Below, one piece after another: positions 36,283 to 47,835 of a stretch of 64,000 bases of DNA; position 1 is the first letter of the stretch; each line of letters opens with the position of its first letter. Made by a program: the position numbers and the translations under genes. The stretch comes from Hydractinia symbiolongicarpus (taxonomy: Eukaryota; Cnidaria; Hydrozoa; Anthoathecata; Hydractiniidae): NCBI RefSeq assembly GCF_029227915.1, contig NC_079879.1, positions 6,138,001 through 6,202,000 of the forward strand, read 5' to 3'. The notes below the pieces were generated by a model. It did no database searches and had not been told where the DNA came from. It worked only from the letters and a program-made list of their open reading frames with translations.

Positions 36283-37697
36283 TGGAGGTGGAATAACATG
36301 CTGTGCGCCACTCTGCTACAACAATTCTAAAAGAAATCCAAAGTTGTCATTTTATGTTTTTCCAAAGGACCCTGTGTTACGAAAAAGTGGCTCATAAAAA
36401 TCAGCAGAAAGGATTTTTAACCCACAGCATCACATCGTGTATGTTCAGAACATTTTGTTGATGGCAAGAAAACATACATGAATTATATTCCAACTATAGT
36501 TCCAAATCCATAAAACCCAAGGATTTACCATCTAGAAAAACCAGAAATAGTTCAGGGGTCAAACGTATTAATTTTTCTTCTATACGAGTTGTTGTAGCAG
36601 ATGCTCCAGAAAAAAAACTTTCAGTTGAAGAGGAGTTGAACATAGAAGTTCAAGAACTAACTAATGAGCTCCAGGATTTAAAACTAAAATATGATCTGAG
36701 GGAGGAAGAAATTAAAACAAAATAACAATATCTTGAAACAACTATTCAAAACAACAAATTTACAGTTGATCGATTCAAGTAAAATGATGAAGACCACTTC
36801 AAGTTCTATACAGGATTTGACTCATATGAGGTATTTAAAGCTTTATTAAACTACCTTCAACCAGCAGCTAGCAAACTAGTGTATTGGGGATCTAACACGA
36901 ACATGGAAAATAAAACAACTGAAATGTGAACAAAAGAGGGCGTAGTAGAATTCTTTCCTCTGAGGAAGAATTTTTCTTAATACTTGTTAGGCTAAGATGT
37001 GGCTTTCCCTTAGAAGACCTAGCAATACAATACAATATGTCTACCAGTCATATCAGCAGAAATTTATTAACATAGACAGATTTTTTACACTCCCAATTCC
37101 GGATGCTTCCGATATAGGCTAGTCGACAACATATAGGAATCACTTTGCCAAAATGTTTTAAAAAAGAATACCCTAGTACACGTGTAATATTGTATTGCAC
37201 AGAAATATTTACAGAAATGCCAACGTCTTACCGCAGTCAATCAGCTACTTTCTCGAACTATAAACACCACAACACAGCTAAAGGATAAGTTGGCATAGTA
37301 TCAAAGGGAGCCATAACATTTGTATCAGATCTGTATGCTGGGCGTTTTTTAGACAAGAAAATAGCGAGGGACAGTGGTATATATATTTGTTACAACCTGG
37401 TGACACGATAATGGCTGGTCGGGGTGCGAACACGATGAAGATCTCCCTGATGGTGTATTATTGAATGTTCCACCTTTTTTAAATGGGAAAACACAATTAA
37501 GCTTGGAAGAAGAAAATGGAATAAGAAGAATTGCATCTGTACGAGTACACGTGCGATTGAAAGAGTTAAAAGCTACATAATTTTACAGACTATTTTTTCC
37601 TTTATCTATGGCACTAGAATTGAACGAAATTTGGGTTGTATGTTGCTACCTAGTGAACTTTTTGCCTCAACTTGTACCCAACAAAGATGATGACTAA
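36283..37697 (+). pseudogene. Decayed transposase: THAP zinc finger plus DDE (DDE_Tnp_4-type) domain
   Basis: Conceptual reading in shifting frames shows a THAP finger ([19 protein letters not shown], then HRVCSEHF), a coiled-coil stretch (EEELNIEVQELTNELQ), the FFLILVRLRCGFPLEDLA helix-turn-helix block, and DDE-type blocks (TFVSDLYAGRFLDKK, PGDTIMADRG, LNVPPFLNGK, RRIASVRVHV). This is the architecture of THAP-DDE transposases of the PIF/ISL2EU kind. Several in-frame stops (for example near 36412 and 36723) and frameshifts show that it is dead. The terminal repeats were not identified, so the element ends are unknown. Confidence 0.85.
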
Positions 37698-37699
37698 CA

Positions 37700-39100
37700 A
37701 AAAATAACAAAACCTATCCTATACTAGTGTGTATTAGTGATAGATATGACATATTACGTTTGTATTTATATGTAATTATGTAATATATATATTACTCCTT
37801 CAGGTTCATAATTTTCCATCATAAAATCAAAATAAAATTTTGTAAGTCTGGGGAGATAACATCCTTCCCAATGGTTGATAGAAAACGGCAAAGTATTTTA
37901 ATTGGATAATAAAACAATTTGTTGCACTGCAGGTGTGACTTACACGGCAAATTTTAATGTTTCTTTTTGAAATATATTGTGTACCAAAATTATACATACC
38001 TTTTTACATCAAAGAGCTAGATAAAAATGTTGATCTTTATCAATAATCGAATTTATTTATTCTCTTTGCTTTTAAACGTCGCAAGGAATTTCCAATCAAC
38101 TCACGTGTAAATCAGCCTTTGTTGCGCTAGTCTGAATACGCCATTCATCAACGCATCCAGGCTTTGGATGGTTATCTCTGGCTGCCTCAGGCCATTTTAA
38201 AGATTCCGCCCAACCGGCAAGAATCAAAAACAATCTAGTGTTAATTCAACTTGTGATAAAATTGTGTTCTTGTTTAATTTTTAATGTTTTTTCAGCCATT
38301 ATCAAATCGGCCACTAACAGCATTCATATAAAGTTTTAGGGAGCAAGTTTTCTGACTTAAAATAACAAAAAACTAGCAGAAACTACCAAGAAACGATAAA
38401 ATGCTCCAAAAAATGACTAGAATAGAGTGACACAAATTAAGCGCACGTTTTAAATATCTAGAAACATTTAAATACTTTTAATTTTTGAACTACTGCCATA
38501 TTAAACTATAATTGGCTCATTGAAGTTATTTGGAAGTTGTCATCGATTTGTATAATTTTTTGCATCAACATAATTCAAGTTTTTACTTTAGTTAGAATAC
38601 CACATGTGAATTTTTTATTTTTTATTTGATCAGTTTTATTTTATGTAGTTAATATTTTGAAATGGATGCATAGCATAATAATTGGGATTCTAATTTTAAA
38701 ATTTCTGGATATTCAATGTTTCTTCCATATTCCTTGGTTTTAAAGGTCATAATTCAAATTTCAGGATTTTCTAAGTTATTTAAAACCCTGGTTTGCGTAT
38801 GTATGTTGTTAATTGGAGGAGAAATGCCAATTTAACTGAGTCTATGGCTCAAATAGCTTTGCTTTTGAGCAAATGTGTATAAATTTGCCAAACGTTTATT
38901 ATATTTACATGTTATTTTCACAGGGTGTCGATGAGAAAAGCACAGTATCTGTATTTGATAAAAAAATTCTATTTAGATAAATATTTAGGTCCTTTTCGCA
39001 AAATTATCGCCATTTACGTCATTGGGAAAATAGTAAACACACTTCTGAAGTTATTTTAACGTTTATTATAAGAATATAAAAACCTGGGAATGTTTATATC
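37700..39100. other. Intergenic, 3' flank of the THAP-DDE relic
   Basis: No gene seen. AT-rich sequence with a slightly GC-richer patch around 38090-38220. Part probably belongs to the decayed transposon. Confidence 0.35.
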
Positions 39101-39166
39101 TGGGAATAACAACGAATGTGCACAAAGTTTCTGTTGTATATGTCGACCTTTAAGCAAGTGTTGCCG

Positions 39167-39167
39167 C

Positions 39168-39214
<47 letters not shown>
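39167..39214. repeat. (ATT)n microsatellite
   Basis: About 15 uninterrupted TTA units. The leucine-rich open frame over it is an artefact. Confidence 0.9.
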
Positions 39215-39216
<2 letters not shown>

Positions 39217-40152
39217 AATCGATTTCACCAAAGGTAGCACTTGCACATGTTTTATTTGTGTTACTTTTATTCATTATTTATGTTTAACTTTACAAATCCT
39301 CTTTGTTATTAAAGCTAAATTGAAACCAGAAAAATCTCGAAATGAAATAAATCGAATATAGGAATAATTAATACATGGTTGATTCTCTTATATTCAAAAT
39401 ACAAAAAAAGCTAAATAATGGTGTCTGTTGATATAACGAAATTTAAGTTGAAAATTGTGATCGAACTGTGAAAGGGGCAGAAACTAAAAATTGCTGAAGA
39501 AGAAGACGAAATATTATTTGACAAATTGTTTTAAAAAGTGTACAGGGATAAACAACAAAATATTGCAGAAGTATTTCGAAGTTTATCTATTTAAGGTTAC
39601 TTGTTTGCAAAGGCAATTTTTTATTGTCTTCTTTATCCAGGTAAGTGATTAACAAAACGAAAAACCAACTTTATGGACTGGATTGCTGTTAGATCTGTTG
39701 TTTATATTTTTTTCACAGCTAATATGACTTTAATCTCTACAAGAAAAGGCGCGAAAGTAGTACTGATAAAAGTAGTGAAGCGATATACACAACTAGGAAA
39801 TATTTTAATGGATTCATCACACATAATTTTGGTTGGCTTAATTATTCAACGTTAAGAACACGTTTAAAGTTTGTGGTGCCCCGCACCCGCTTCTGCATTT
39901 TTAAGTGCGCTAATAAGTCATTGACGTTTTCATTAGGTGTCAAAAAATTAAATCCAATAAGCGCACCTGCTTAACGCGAATTAACGTCAGATGGAAACCA
40001 AGCTAGAATAAAAAAAGCTTTTGCATTACAATGATTGAAAGTTCTTATAAAATCGGCGCCGTTTATAGGATGGATTAATCCGTAATGGGATTACAAAATG
40101 TGACAAGTACTGTAAATGATTTACTCGAAAAGAATGATATCGTAATTCATAT

Positions 40153-40450
40153 ACCGACTGGTAGCGTTGTGGTAGAAAATTCGCTGCCAGTGCGGAAGGT
40201 CTTGGACTCAAACCCCGGATGAGTCATGCCAGTGACTATAAAATGTGAATCTATCTTTTCTGCATGAGAATAGGATTGATACCTTAGGCTGTTGTCTAGT
40301 TGGGCGATCGCTGTTTTTGCACGACCTTTATAGGTTAAATGGGAGCTTTAAATGGACTAGGACCCGCTTTGCAGTACCCTCGCTTATAGCAGTACCAATA
40401 GAAACTGAAGAGGCTATCCTGGGTAAACAATTTCAATATTTAATTCAATA
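40153..40450 (+). mobile_element. tRNA-derived SINE-like element
   Basis: It begins with a tRNA-like head: A-box-like GGTAGCGTTGTGGTAG and B-box-like GGACTCAAACCCC, spaced as in a tRNA. A body of about 200 bases follows that is not tRNA-like, then a CA-rich tail (CACACACAC near 40455). Mismatches in the stems argue against a functional tRNA. Confidence 0.6.
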
Positions 40451-40614
40451 ACAAACACACACACTTGTTCCAACATTTGGATATTTCTGTTAACAAGAGT
40501 GCAAAAAAATTAATAACTGAAAACTACAAGAATTGGTACGCAACTCAAGTTGCGCAACAGTTAAAAAAGGGTGCCTCGGCTCATGATGTGAAAATAGATG
40601 TTATACCTTATCGG

Positions 40615-40955
40615 TAACAAAAAAGTCGGCAAAAAAATTAGTCGGCAAAAATAAAAAGTCGGCAAAAATATTAGTCACTTGGACAAAATTTAGTCACTTT
40701 TTGCCGAGTTAGTCACTTTTTAAGTTAGTCACTAATAAAGAATAATTGCATAAAACTGATAAAAATTGGCAACAAGGAAGAAAAATCGGCAAAAAAAAAT
40801 GGTCGGAAAAAAATCGGAAAAAAGTTAGGTCGGTAAAAAAATTGTCGGCAAAAAAGTTTGGTCGGTAATAAAAAAGTCGGCAAAAATTTTAGTCAGTAAA
40901 AAATGTTAGTCACCTAGCCAAAATTTAGTCACTTTTTTCCGATTGTTTTTTTACC
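40615..40955. repeat. Array of GTCGGCAAAAA and TTAGTCACTTTTT motifs
   Basis: About a dozen GTCGGCAAAAA/GTCGGTAAAAA units are mixed with several TTAGTCAC(TTTTT) units. Irregular spacing; the second half partly mirrors the first. No coding potential. Confidence 0.75.
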
Positions 40956-41095
40956 GCTAAGTTGGTATGTTAAAACCGTTATACACGCGAAATGAGATAA
41001 TCGAGATGTATGATCATTATAAACAATCCAAGAAAACTGTTATTTCAGCCTTACGAAAAGCTTTAAATGAAGCAGCTCAGTTGAGAAATATTTGT

Positions 41096-41135
41096 TAAAT
41101 CCCTTTTATGGATATTGGTATGGTTAAAAGGGATT
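41096..41135. repeat. Short hairpin
   Basis: AATCCCTTTTATG and TTAAAAGGGATT arms of an imperfect inverted repeat. No associated gene. Confidence 0.4.
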
Positions 41136-43544
41136 AATTCATTTAGAAAATGATTTTAAAGGATTCCTATAATATTTCTTTAAATTTTGTTATCATCGGT
41201 TGCTGTTCTCGTTAACATTTTCATAATGGTTATATTCCTATTGTAAAAGAAAAACTGAAGAAAGTAGAATAGATTATGTCAATTGAAAATGAGCATCGAT
41301 GTCATCATATACCTTTTCCAAGTCTAATTGAGCAAAAATAAGGGTTATAAAATTTACGTCGTTTTTGGCCTTTTGCTTGATATTTCAACTTCTTTTACGC
41401 CAAGCTTTTATAACGATAGGCCTAATTCCGCCACACGCCAATAATTAGCGTCAGTTAGGGTCGGCGTTATAAGGACCGATAAGGTGTTCATCGCGTTGGT
41501 ATCAAACAGGCTGCTTTATTTTTTCCATAATTAACTTCAAAACAATTTTGTCAAGACGATCACACTGGAGGAGCTACATTCCAATGTGTAATTTCATGCT
41601 ACTGATCATCAGTTGCTTAGTAACCTGTTCTCTCTTTAATTTGTCAGTTTATTAAATAATCTATTTGTTTATTCATCAATGTTTTTATTTGCATTCCTTA
41701 TGGTTAATCCATACTTAAATCATATATTGATATTGGACGATGTAAAATCAACATTTTGACACAGCAAAACAAAACTCGGCCACAACCGGATGATAGAAAA
41801 AAATTGATTATGTGTTACTATTTCGCGTAGATAACTTGGCCATATGTCTGATTATATCATTGAATGTTTATCTGGAATAATGCGATTTTAGTGCTTGAAA
41901 GTTCAAAGATTCTTTCAAGATATATGATACCCCATTAAAACTTCTTTATCGCAACTCGATGTTTCGCCTTCGAATGTCAAAAGTATTATTTTTGTTGTAG
42001 CTTTTTATCAAGTTACACTTACAACTTACATGACACAGTATTTCCAGTCAAAAGATAAACCAGGTCACGTCAGGCCTATTTGTCCAAAATCAAAAATTGA
42101 AGAATTGAGGGGAACAGCAAAACCTTAGAAAAATTCATAGGTTTGACCTAATGTAACGTGCTTTACAGTTTCTGAATTATTAAAATATTTCGACAGCCAT
42201 AAAATTAAAAACTTCTCAAAATCACAGTGATTCTTGCGCCATATCTTTTTTCACTCATAATACAAAGGAAGGCTTGTGTATACACCACAAAATTGCCATT
42301 GTTGACAAATATTTGTGTTTCATAAATAAAATTAGTTGAGACAGAGAGACACTAACCTAATTTTGAATTTTGCGACAGAATATTCTAAAAATGCGTTCAG
42401 TTCAACTGCCAGTTTTAAGAAGAAGAAGAAGAAGAAATAGAGGAAACTGAAAATGACTTTTACGTTGTTTTTTTCTTAAAAAAGAAAAGAATAATATCAA
42501 TACAAAATAGTGGAATGTTTTAATACTTGTCTCTGAATATACTTCGTGTTACTTATAACGGGGGAGTTCAAAAAATTTTAATTAATTATACTAAAATTAA
42601 ATTGCTATATATTTGTTTCCTACCTACACCACATGTTGCTATGGTAATATTTTGCACAACTTTCTTTTAACCTTCTAGAAAAAAGAGATAAACAAGTCAA
42701 ATCAGCGGGAGAAATGTTTTTCATACCAAATGCACCACAAAATGCCAACATGGCTCGCATCAAACAAAGAAAAGGTAGGAATTTTTTTTTCATATTTTGT
42801 ACGTGCAATGTAATTTTAACATATTTCACAATGCTGTTGTTTAGGATTGTATCAACGAGTCAATAAATGTCTTTGAAATAAATGGTGTTGCCTTGATTTA
42901 AATAAGCCACATTTGTCTAGCCTGTGGTATTATACGCAGCCTAATTATAGCTTAAAACGTAGCGGGTGCACGTTAGTTAAAAAGGTCGATAATATTTGGC
43001 TTGCGCGCCTACTTTCGTTGAGTCATTTGCTTAAGTTAGTATCATTCACTTAATCGTACTAAACTAGAAAAATAAATAAAAAAATGTATTATTTTACTTA
43101 TTTTTGTTTTGCACAGTCAAGTTCTTCACTCCAAGGACAGTCGAATTTTCATTCTGGGACCGATTTTAACCCTCAACAGTATTAGCTGTCACAATACCGT
43201 GATATTTTCATCATCAGTATGATGTGTAGTAGAGAAACTTAACCTAAACATTCAGAATTAAGGAGTGCTAAGGGTGAAACTCAACTAGTGATATTGATAT
43301 TCTTATTGGCTTTTCGAGAACGGTGATATCCATGTTTTGGGCCCTGCATGGTGCCCCTCTTTTTATCTTCTACCAGGGTACTTAAAAAAATAGGTTTCAA
43401 AACAAAAAAAACCCGTTCTATAGCTTTTTTGTAGAGTTTTGTTACATATTCAATTACTAGTCGGTAAAAATAACATTTCGTTAGTAAAAAAACACTGTGA
43501 AAAAAAGTTTGAATTTTATTTTGTTTCATAAACGTTTAGTGGAT

Positions 43545-44225
43545 TAAAGGAGATACGAAAACGACTGTAGATTTTCGGCTTTAGTAACTTAGACGAAAAT
43601 CAAGCTAAAAATTATGATCACTAAGGACAATAACAACAACTTAAATCATTTTAAATATTATATATTCTAAATGACAGAAACGTTATCAACATATATCGGA
43701 TATCAATGATTAATTCGATTTAAGTTTAAACTCAAACTTTCTAATAAAATAAACTTCAAACCTTTTCAACTAGCTAGCTAGCTATAATCTTCGAAATATT
43801 GCAGAGAAAGATATAAGTTTATTGTACATAAAGATAATCGAAGCAACAACAATGACTTAAAAATCTTTTTAGATGTATTAATTACCTTTTTAAAGCTAAT
43901 AACATAGCATTTTTAACAAATACAGCTCCTCGTTTTTATCAAAACAAACTTTTGATTTACTGATATTTAATATATTTTACAAACCGTAGGTTATTTTACT
44001 GCCGAAAAGATTACTGCAGGAAAAGTTTTCTTTCTTTAAAAAATAATAAAAAAGTAGCAAATTTATCATAAAAGTTTTAATTATTCATAAATACGTTGTC
44101 TAGACGACTTTGTTGTTCTGAAGTGTGTATAATTTCTTTCACCTTGACCTTTTGAGTGGTCCATTTATTACACGACATTCTTCGTAAATTGCGTGATTGG
44201 TTTCGTAACCCCTTTAAAAAGAATC
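43545..44225 (+). repeat. Dispersed repeat family B, intact copy
   Basis: Matches 56393-56790 (left half) and 59547-59740 (right half) in the same orientation. Shared blocks include CTAAATCATTTTAAAT, AATAAACTTCAAAC-type, AGCAACAACAATGA, AAAAAAGTAGCAAATT and AGTGGTCCATTTATTA-type stretches. It is contiguous here, so this is the reference copy. Confidence 0.65.
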
Positions 44226-45203
44226 ACATTTAAATTTTCTTGTGATTAACGGGGAAGAAACAGGCATGAAAAAAAACGGTTGAGATTTTAAAATAGCAGA
44301 GAATAAAAAAAAGTTAATAAAGGGAGTGGCGAAAAAAATGGCTATAAATATACATGAACAATTTCGTGATTTATTTTTAAGCATGCCTGTGTACTAATAA
44401 TCGTCAATTTTGTTTTGAAAATAATTCATAAAAAGTGTAAGCTTAAAAACTCGATCTACAAGGCTTCTTTGGTTAATATTCAGGTTCTGCCTCGACGCAA
44501 AAACCTAGGAGGCTATGAGACGAGGTTACCTAGCCAAAACTGCACTCTACCAAACGGCATATATTTTTAAAAAGTTGATATCTGGTATTGCAATGCTTTT
44601 GAAAGATTTTAAAATGTTTACTTGCTAAGTAATCGGGCATCTGCGAACCGTAAAATGATTTAAAGGTGGATTTTGATAAAGCGATATAGAAATTTAAGGT
44701 AGGGCGAAGATAAAAGATTTTTGAGTAGGTACAGCTGTTTACATGTTAAATTTAAGTTGAGGTGTTTTCTATGATGTGAAACGTTAATTGATACCTAAAA
44801 GGTTGAAAGGTGCCAAAAAGGCCTTATTGAAATACTTTTGTTAACAAAATGACTCCTTCAGTAGCTCAACCTCGTCCCCAGAGCTCATTTAGGCCTATAA
44901 CGTCCTGACAAGGCGGCTGCGTATTTGCCCGGGTCCTAATAAGGGTGATTTTCAATCCGTGAATCAGCAAGCAAAAAGCGAGTAAAGGTATTTGGGTGAA
45001 TTAAAAATTTTTTAAGAAGTTAAGGTTGCGTCATAATAAATTTTGTGTAAATTATTTATGCTTAACAGCAACAACTTAGATAGCAAGCTATCTAAGTTTT
45101 TGTTTTTAGACCCATAGTCACTTTTTCCTAATGCTGGCTAACAATTAGTTTATCAGTTATGTGTTATAGCTAACTCGATTAAGGAGTTTCATACCGCGCA
45201 GGT

Positions 45204-45240
45204 CTGGGCATTAGCGAAGCGCTTGTAGGGACAAATTTTT
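45204..45240. repeat. Short dispersed repeat, inverted copy at 51015-51052
   Basis: CTGGGC(att)AGCGAAGCGCTT then GTAGGGACAAATTTTT. The complement, with few changes, lies at 51015-51052 on the other side of the composite element. Confidence 0.6.
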
Positions 45241-45707
45241 ATATCCCCCGCAGAGCGTAAGGCATTTGCTAAGAAAACATGCAGTGCGAAGAGAATTATT
45301 CACTTTTTCCCTTGTATTTTCACTTTTTAAACTGGTTCGATATATTGATTTTACAATTATTTAAAGGAAGGATACTCAGTATTGACATAAGAATGTATAT
45401 TATGAAAGTTCAAGACCTAAACTTGGTTATTAATTTAATTGCTTCAAGTTGTGGGGTACACTCATCATGAAAAGTTGGCAGTCAAAAGAGAAAGAAACCT
45501 TATTTTGATAGTTAGTTACATCACAAGTTATAATATTGTCTTAAAAATATCACAGTGCTGATCAAAGAGGGATTGCTAGCATGTCATTCAAGATTTATAT
45601 AGCTACTAGTACAGCCAAAATAATGTAGCTCATTAAACACAAGTAAAGAAAGCAATGTTTTTTTTTCTAAACTAATAGTTTCATGCCCATTAAAAAGATC
45701 CTAGCTA

Positions 45708-45911
45708 CAATCCCGGTCAAAATATATTGGCAGTAAGCTACAAAAAGTGCAGTATAATCCTTTCTTACCCCCTCTCCCCCATTATCAATGTTTGGAAACG
45801 CGTTAGCACAACTTTTGAACATTGATACTGGGGGAAAGGGGGCTTTGTACTTATCAAGCTCTTGCTACACATGAAAAAAGGGTTTACTGCCATTATTTTT
45901 GACCGGGATTG
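45708..45911. repeat. 204-bp foldback repeat, left copy
   Basis: Starts CAATCCCGGTCAAAATATAT and ends ATTTTTGACCGGGATTG. Outer arms of about 30 bases pair with few mismatches. An inner pair (CCCCCTCTCCCCCATTATCA against TGATACTGGGGGAAAGGGGG) also pairs, so the unit can fold back along most of its length around a central ACGCGTT-containing loop. Confidence 0.9.
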
Positions 45912-46184
45912 TCTGAATTTCAAGAAAAAAATTTGACAAGAGTTGTGGCCTTTTTCTTCATAGAGAAAGTCAAAAAGGCCTCTGTAACTAGAATTTACAC
46001 GTGGACTTGACCCTAGTTTCTATGAGACTACTATTCTGTAACGAATCCAGTGAAATGATAAGCAAAATTAGGCGCCAAAATTCGAAGAAAACGAAAGTGA
46101 AATTAAATGATATTCAACACAAGAAATAAGCTCTCATCCTAGCCTAAAATAACGTATAAAATAAAGTATAAAACCTAATATAGA

Positions 46185-47545
46185 ATGGCAAACAATATAA
46201 ATAGCGATGAGGAGCTTGAGAACAAAGACAGTTGCAGAACGTATATGTTAACGTACTCCAAAGCAGATCTAAGTGTTGTTCCAAATCAAAAGGCGTTCAC
46301 TGACATCGTATTAGAGGCATTTTCCACAGGGACGCCTAAGGCTAATGTCGAACACTGGGCTACTTGTACAGAGGTTCATGCAGATGGTGAGCATCAACAC
46401 TACCACATGGCATTGAAACTGAGTGGAACCCGTCGTTGGCGCCCCATTCATCAGCACCTTTACAAGACACGTAAGATTTCTGTGAATTCTCATCCAAAAA
46501 CTATGGGTACTTGGCTGCATACCGTTATGGTTGCAAAGATAAACCGTTTGAGTCAGTTTTGCACAGGAAAAATCACCCAAACTTAAAGAATGCCAAATCA
46601 CCAGTGTCAAAGCGGGGTTTCACTCGTTTTTCCCAAAATTCAAAGAAACGCCGGGAGGTCCAGTACAAAAACCGGAAGCTTCAGCTAAACGACGCTTATC
46701 TAATAGTGATGTTGCCAAGTTTCTTGTTGAAAACGACATATAAAATGACACTCAGCTCATGTCAGTGGCAAATCGGAGACAAGCTGAGAATCAGCCAGAC
46801 TTATTCAATATTATCTTAAATAAGTCTTCAAAGGCACTCTCAGAACTCATTTCGGTAACTTGGAAAATGCACAGTGCCCCTAAAGCGATCGAGCGACAGC
46901 GAAAATGTAGACTTGACGTTGTGGTAGAAAAATCAAACACAGCCTGCGTAGACGGATGCAACGGCACTTGGTTGGTGTGTGCAAGGCAAGTGTTAAGAAA
47001 CAATAGCATCAATATATACGTTTTTGCTGATGCTCTGCGAGAATGTCTGAAGCGTGGTCGCAAGAAAAATAACAATATCCTGTTAACAGGACCAACAAGT
47101 TGTGGAAAATCATTCTTGTTGAACCCTGTAGAACTAATTTTCAATTGTTTTATTAATCCTGCAAGCAGCAAGTACGCATGGGTTGGCCTCGATGAATGTG
47201 AACTCGCCTACCTTAATGATTTTAGGTGGTCAGCGGAATTAATCGCATGGAACGAATTTCTCCTGCTGTTGAAAGGTCAGACTGTTCACCTGCCAAGGCC
47301 TAAAAACCAGTTTGCCACTGACATGGTTATAGGCAGGGACAATTCCATGCCAATTTTGGCTACAAGCAAAGGTTCAATTAAACATGTTGAAAAATATAGC
47401 CAGAGGCCAACGCGAAACAGATATGATGAGTTCAAGGTGGCGAGAATTTAAATTCATTGAAGAAATCCCAAAGGAATCGATGAAACACTTAGAACCTTGT
47501 CCGCACTGTTTTTGTACCCTGGTTATCCAAGGCGTGGATGCGTAA
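46185..47545 (+). pseudogene. Rep-like gene: HUH endonuclease plus superfamily 3 helicase (broken)
   Basis: The first segment (46185 to about 46505) carries an MLTYS block and the metal-binding H-x-H of HUH nucleases (HYHMALKL, about 46398-46421). The next frame holds a YRYGCKDK block fitting the nuclease Tyr/Lys motif. The longest segment (46759-47451) has a Walker A (GPTSCGKS, about 47088-47111), a Walker B-like GLDECE (about 47184-47201) and an ILATSKGSI block like SF3 motif C. A CPHC-type finger follows in another frame (about 47500). This HUH plus SF3 order is that of rolling-circle or rolling-hairpin replication initiators (parvovirus, CRESS-DNA virus and related integrated elements). 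The frame is broken near 46505, 46650 and 47430, and there is an in-frame stop at about 46740, so it is most likely a relic. Small introns cannot be fully excluded. Confidence 0.78.
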
Positions 47546-47596
47546 AATGTATAATATATAAAAACTATGTTCGTATTTAAAAGTTATTATATTCCA

Positions 47597-47805
47597 TGCG
47601 TCACAAGTGCGTCACATATGCGTCACAAGATATATAGTAATATTCTGTAAAAGAATTTAATGCGTCACATGCGTCACATCCAAAGTTTTAAAAGAATAGT
47701 ATATATATCTTTAAAAAAAAATGTTGTGACGCATGTGACGCATACATTTAACAGTTAAACACATGCAAAAAACCGAGTGACGCATTAGTGACGCACTGTG
47801 ACGCA
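47597..47805. repeat. Mirror-symmetric array of ten TGCGTCAC/GTGACGCA octamers
   Basis: TGCGTCAC starts at 47597, 47608, 47619, 47661 and 47670. The complement GTGACGCA starts at 47726, 47735, 47777, 47788 and 47798. The steps are 11, 11, 42, 9 on the left and 9, 42, 11, 10 on the right: a dyad centred near 47701 with an AT-rich middle. It lies exactly between the convergent Rep-like and transposase genes. Such iterons commonly bind Rep proteins at origins; here that is inference. Confidence 0.93.
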
Positions 47806-47835
47806 TAGAATTTACAGCTAAATATCTTTAAAAAC

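Noticed and set aside
39116-39361. Leucine-run open frame
   Set aside because: Produced by the (ATT)n microsatellite; no other coding signal.
40153-40230. Functional tRNA gene
   Set aside because: tRNA-like boxes but mismatched stems, followed by a non-tRNA body; better explained as a SINE.
47597-47805. Terminal inverted repeats of the Tc1 transposase alone
   Set aside because: No matching octamers occur upstream of the transposase (48960-49550), so the array is not one end of a simple Tc1 element.
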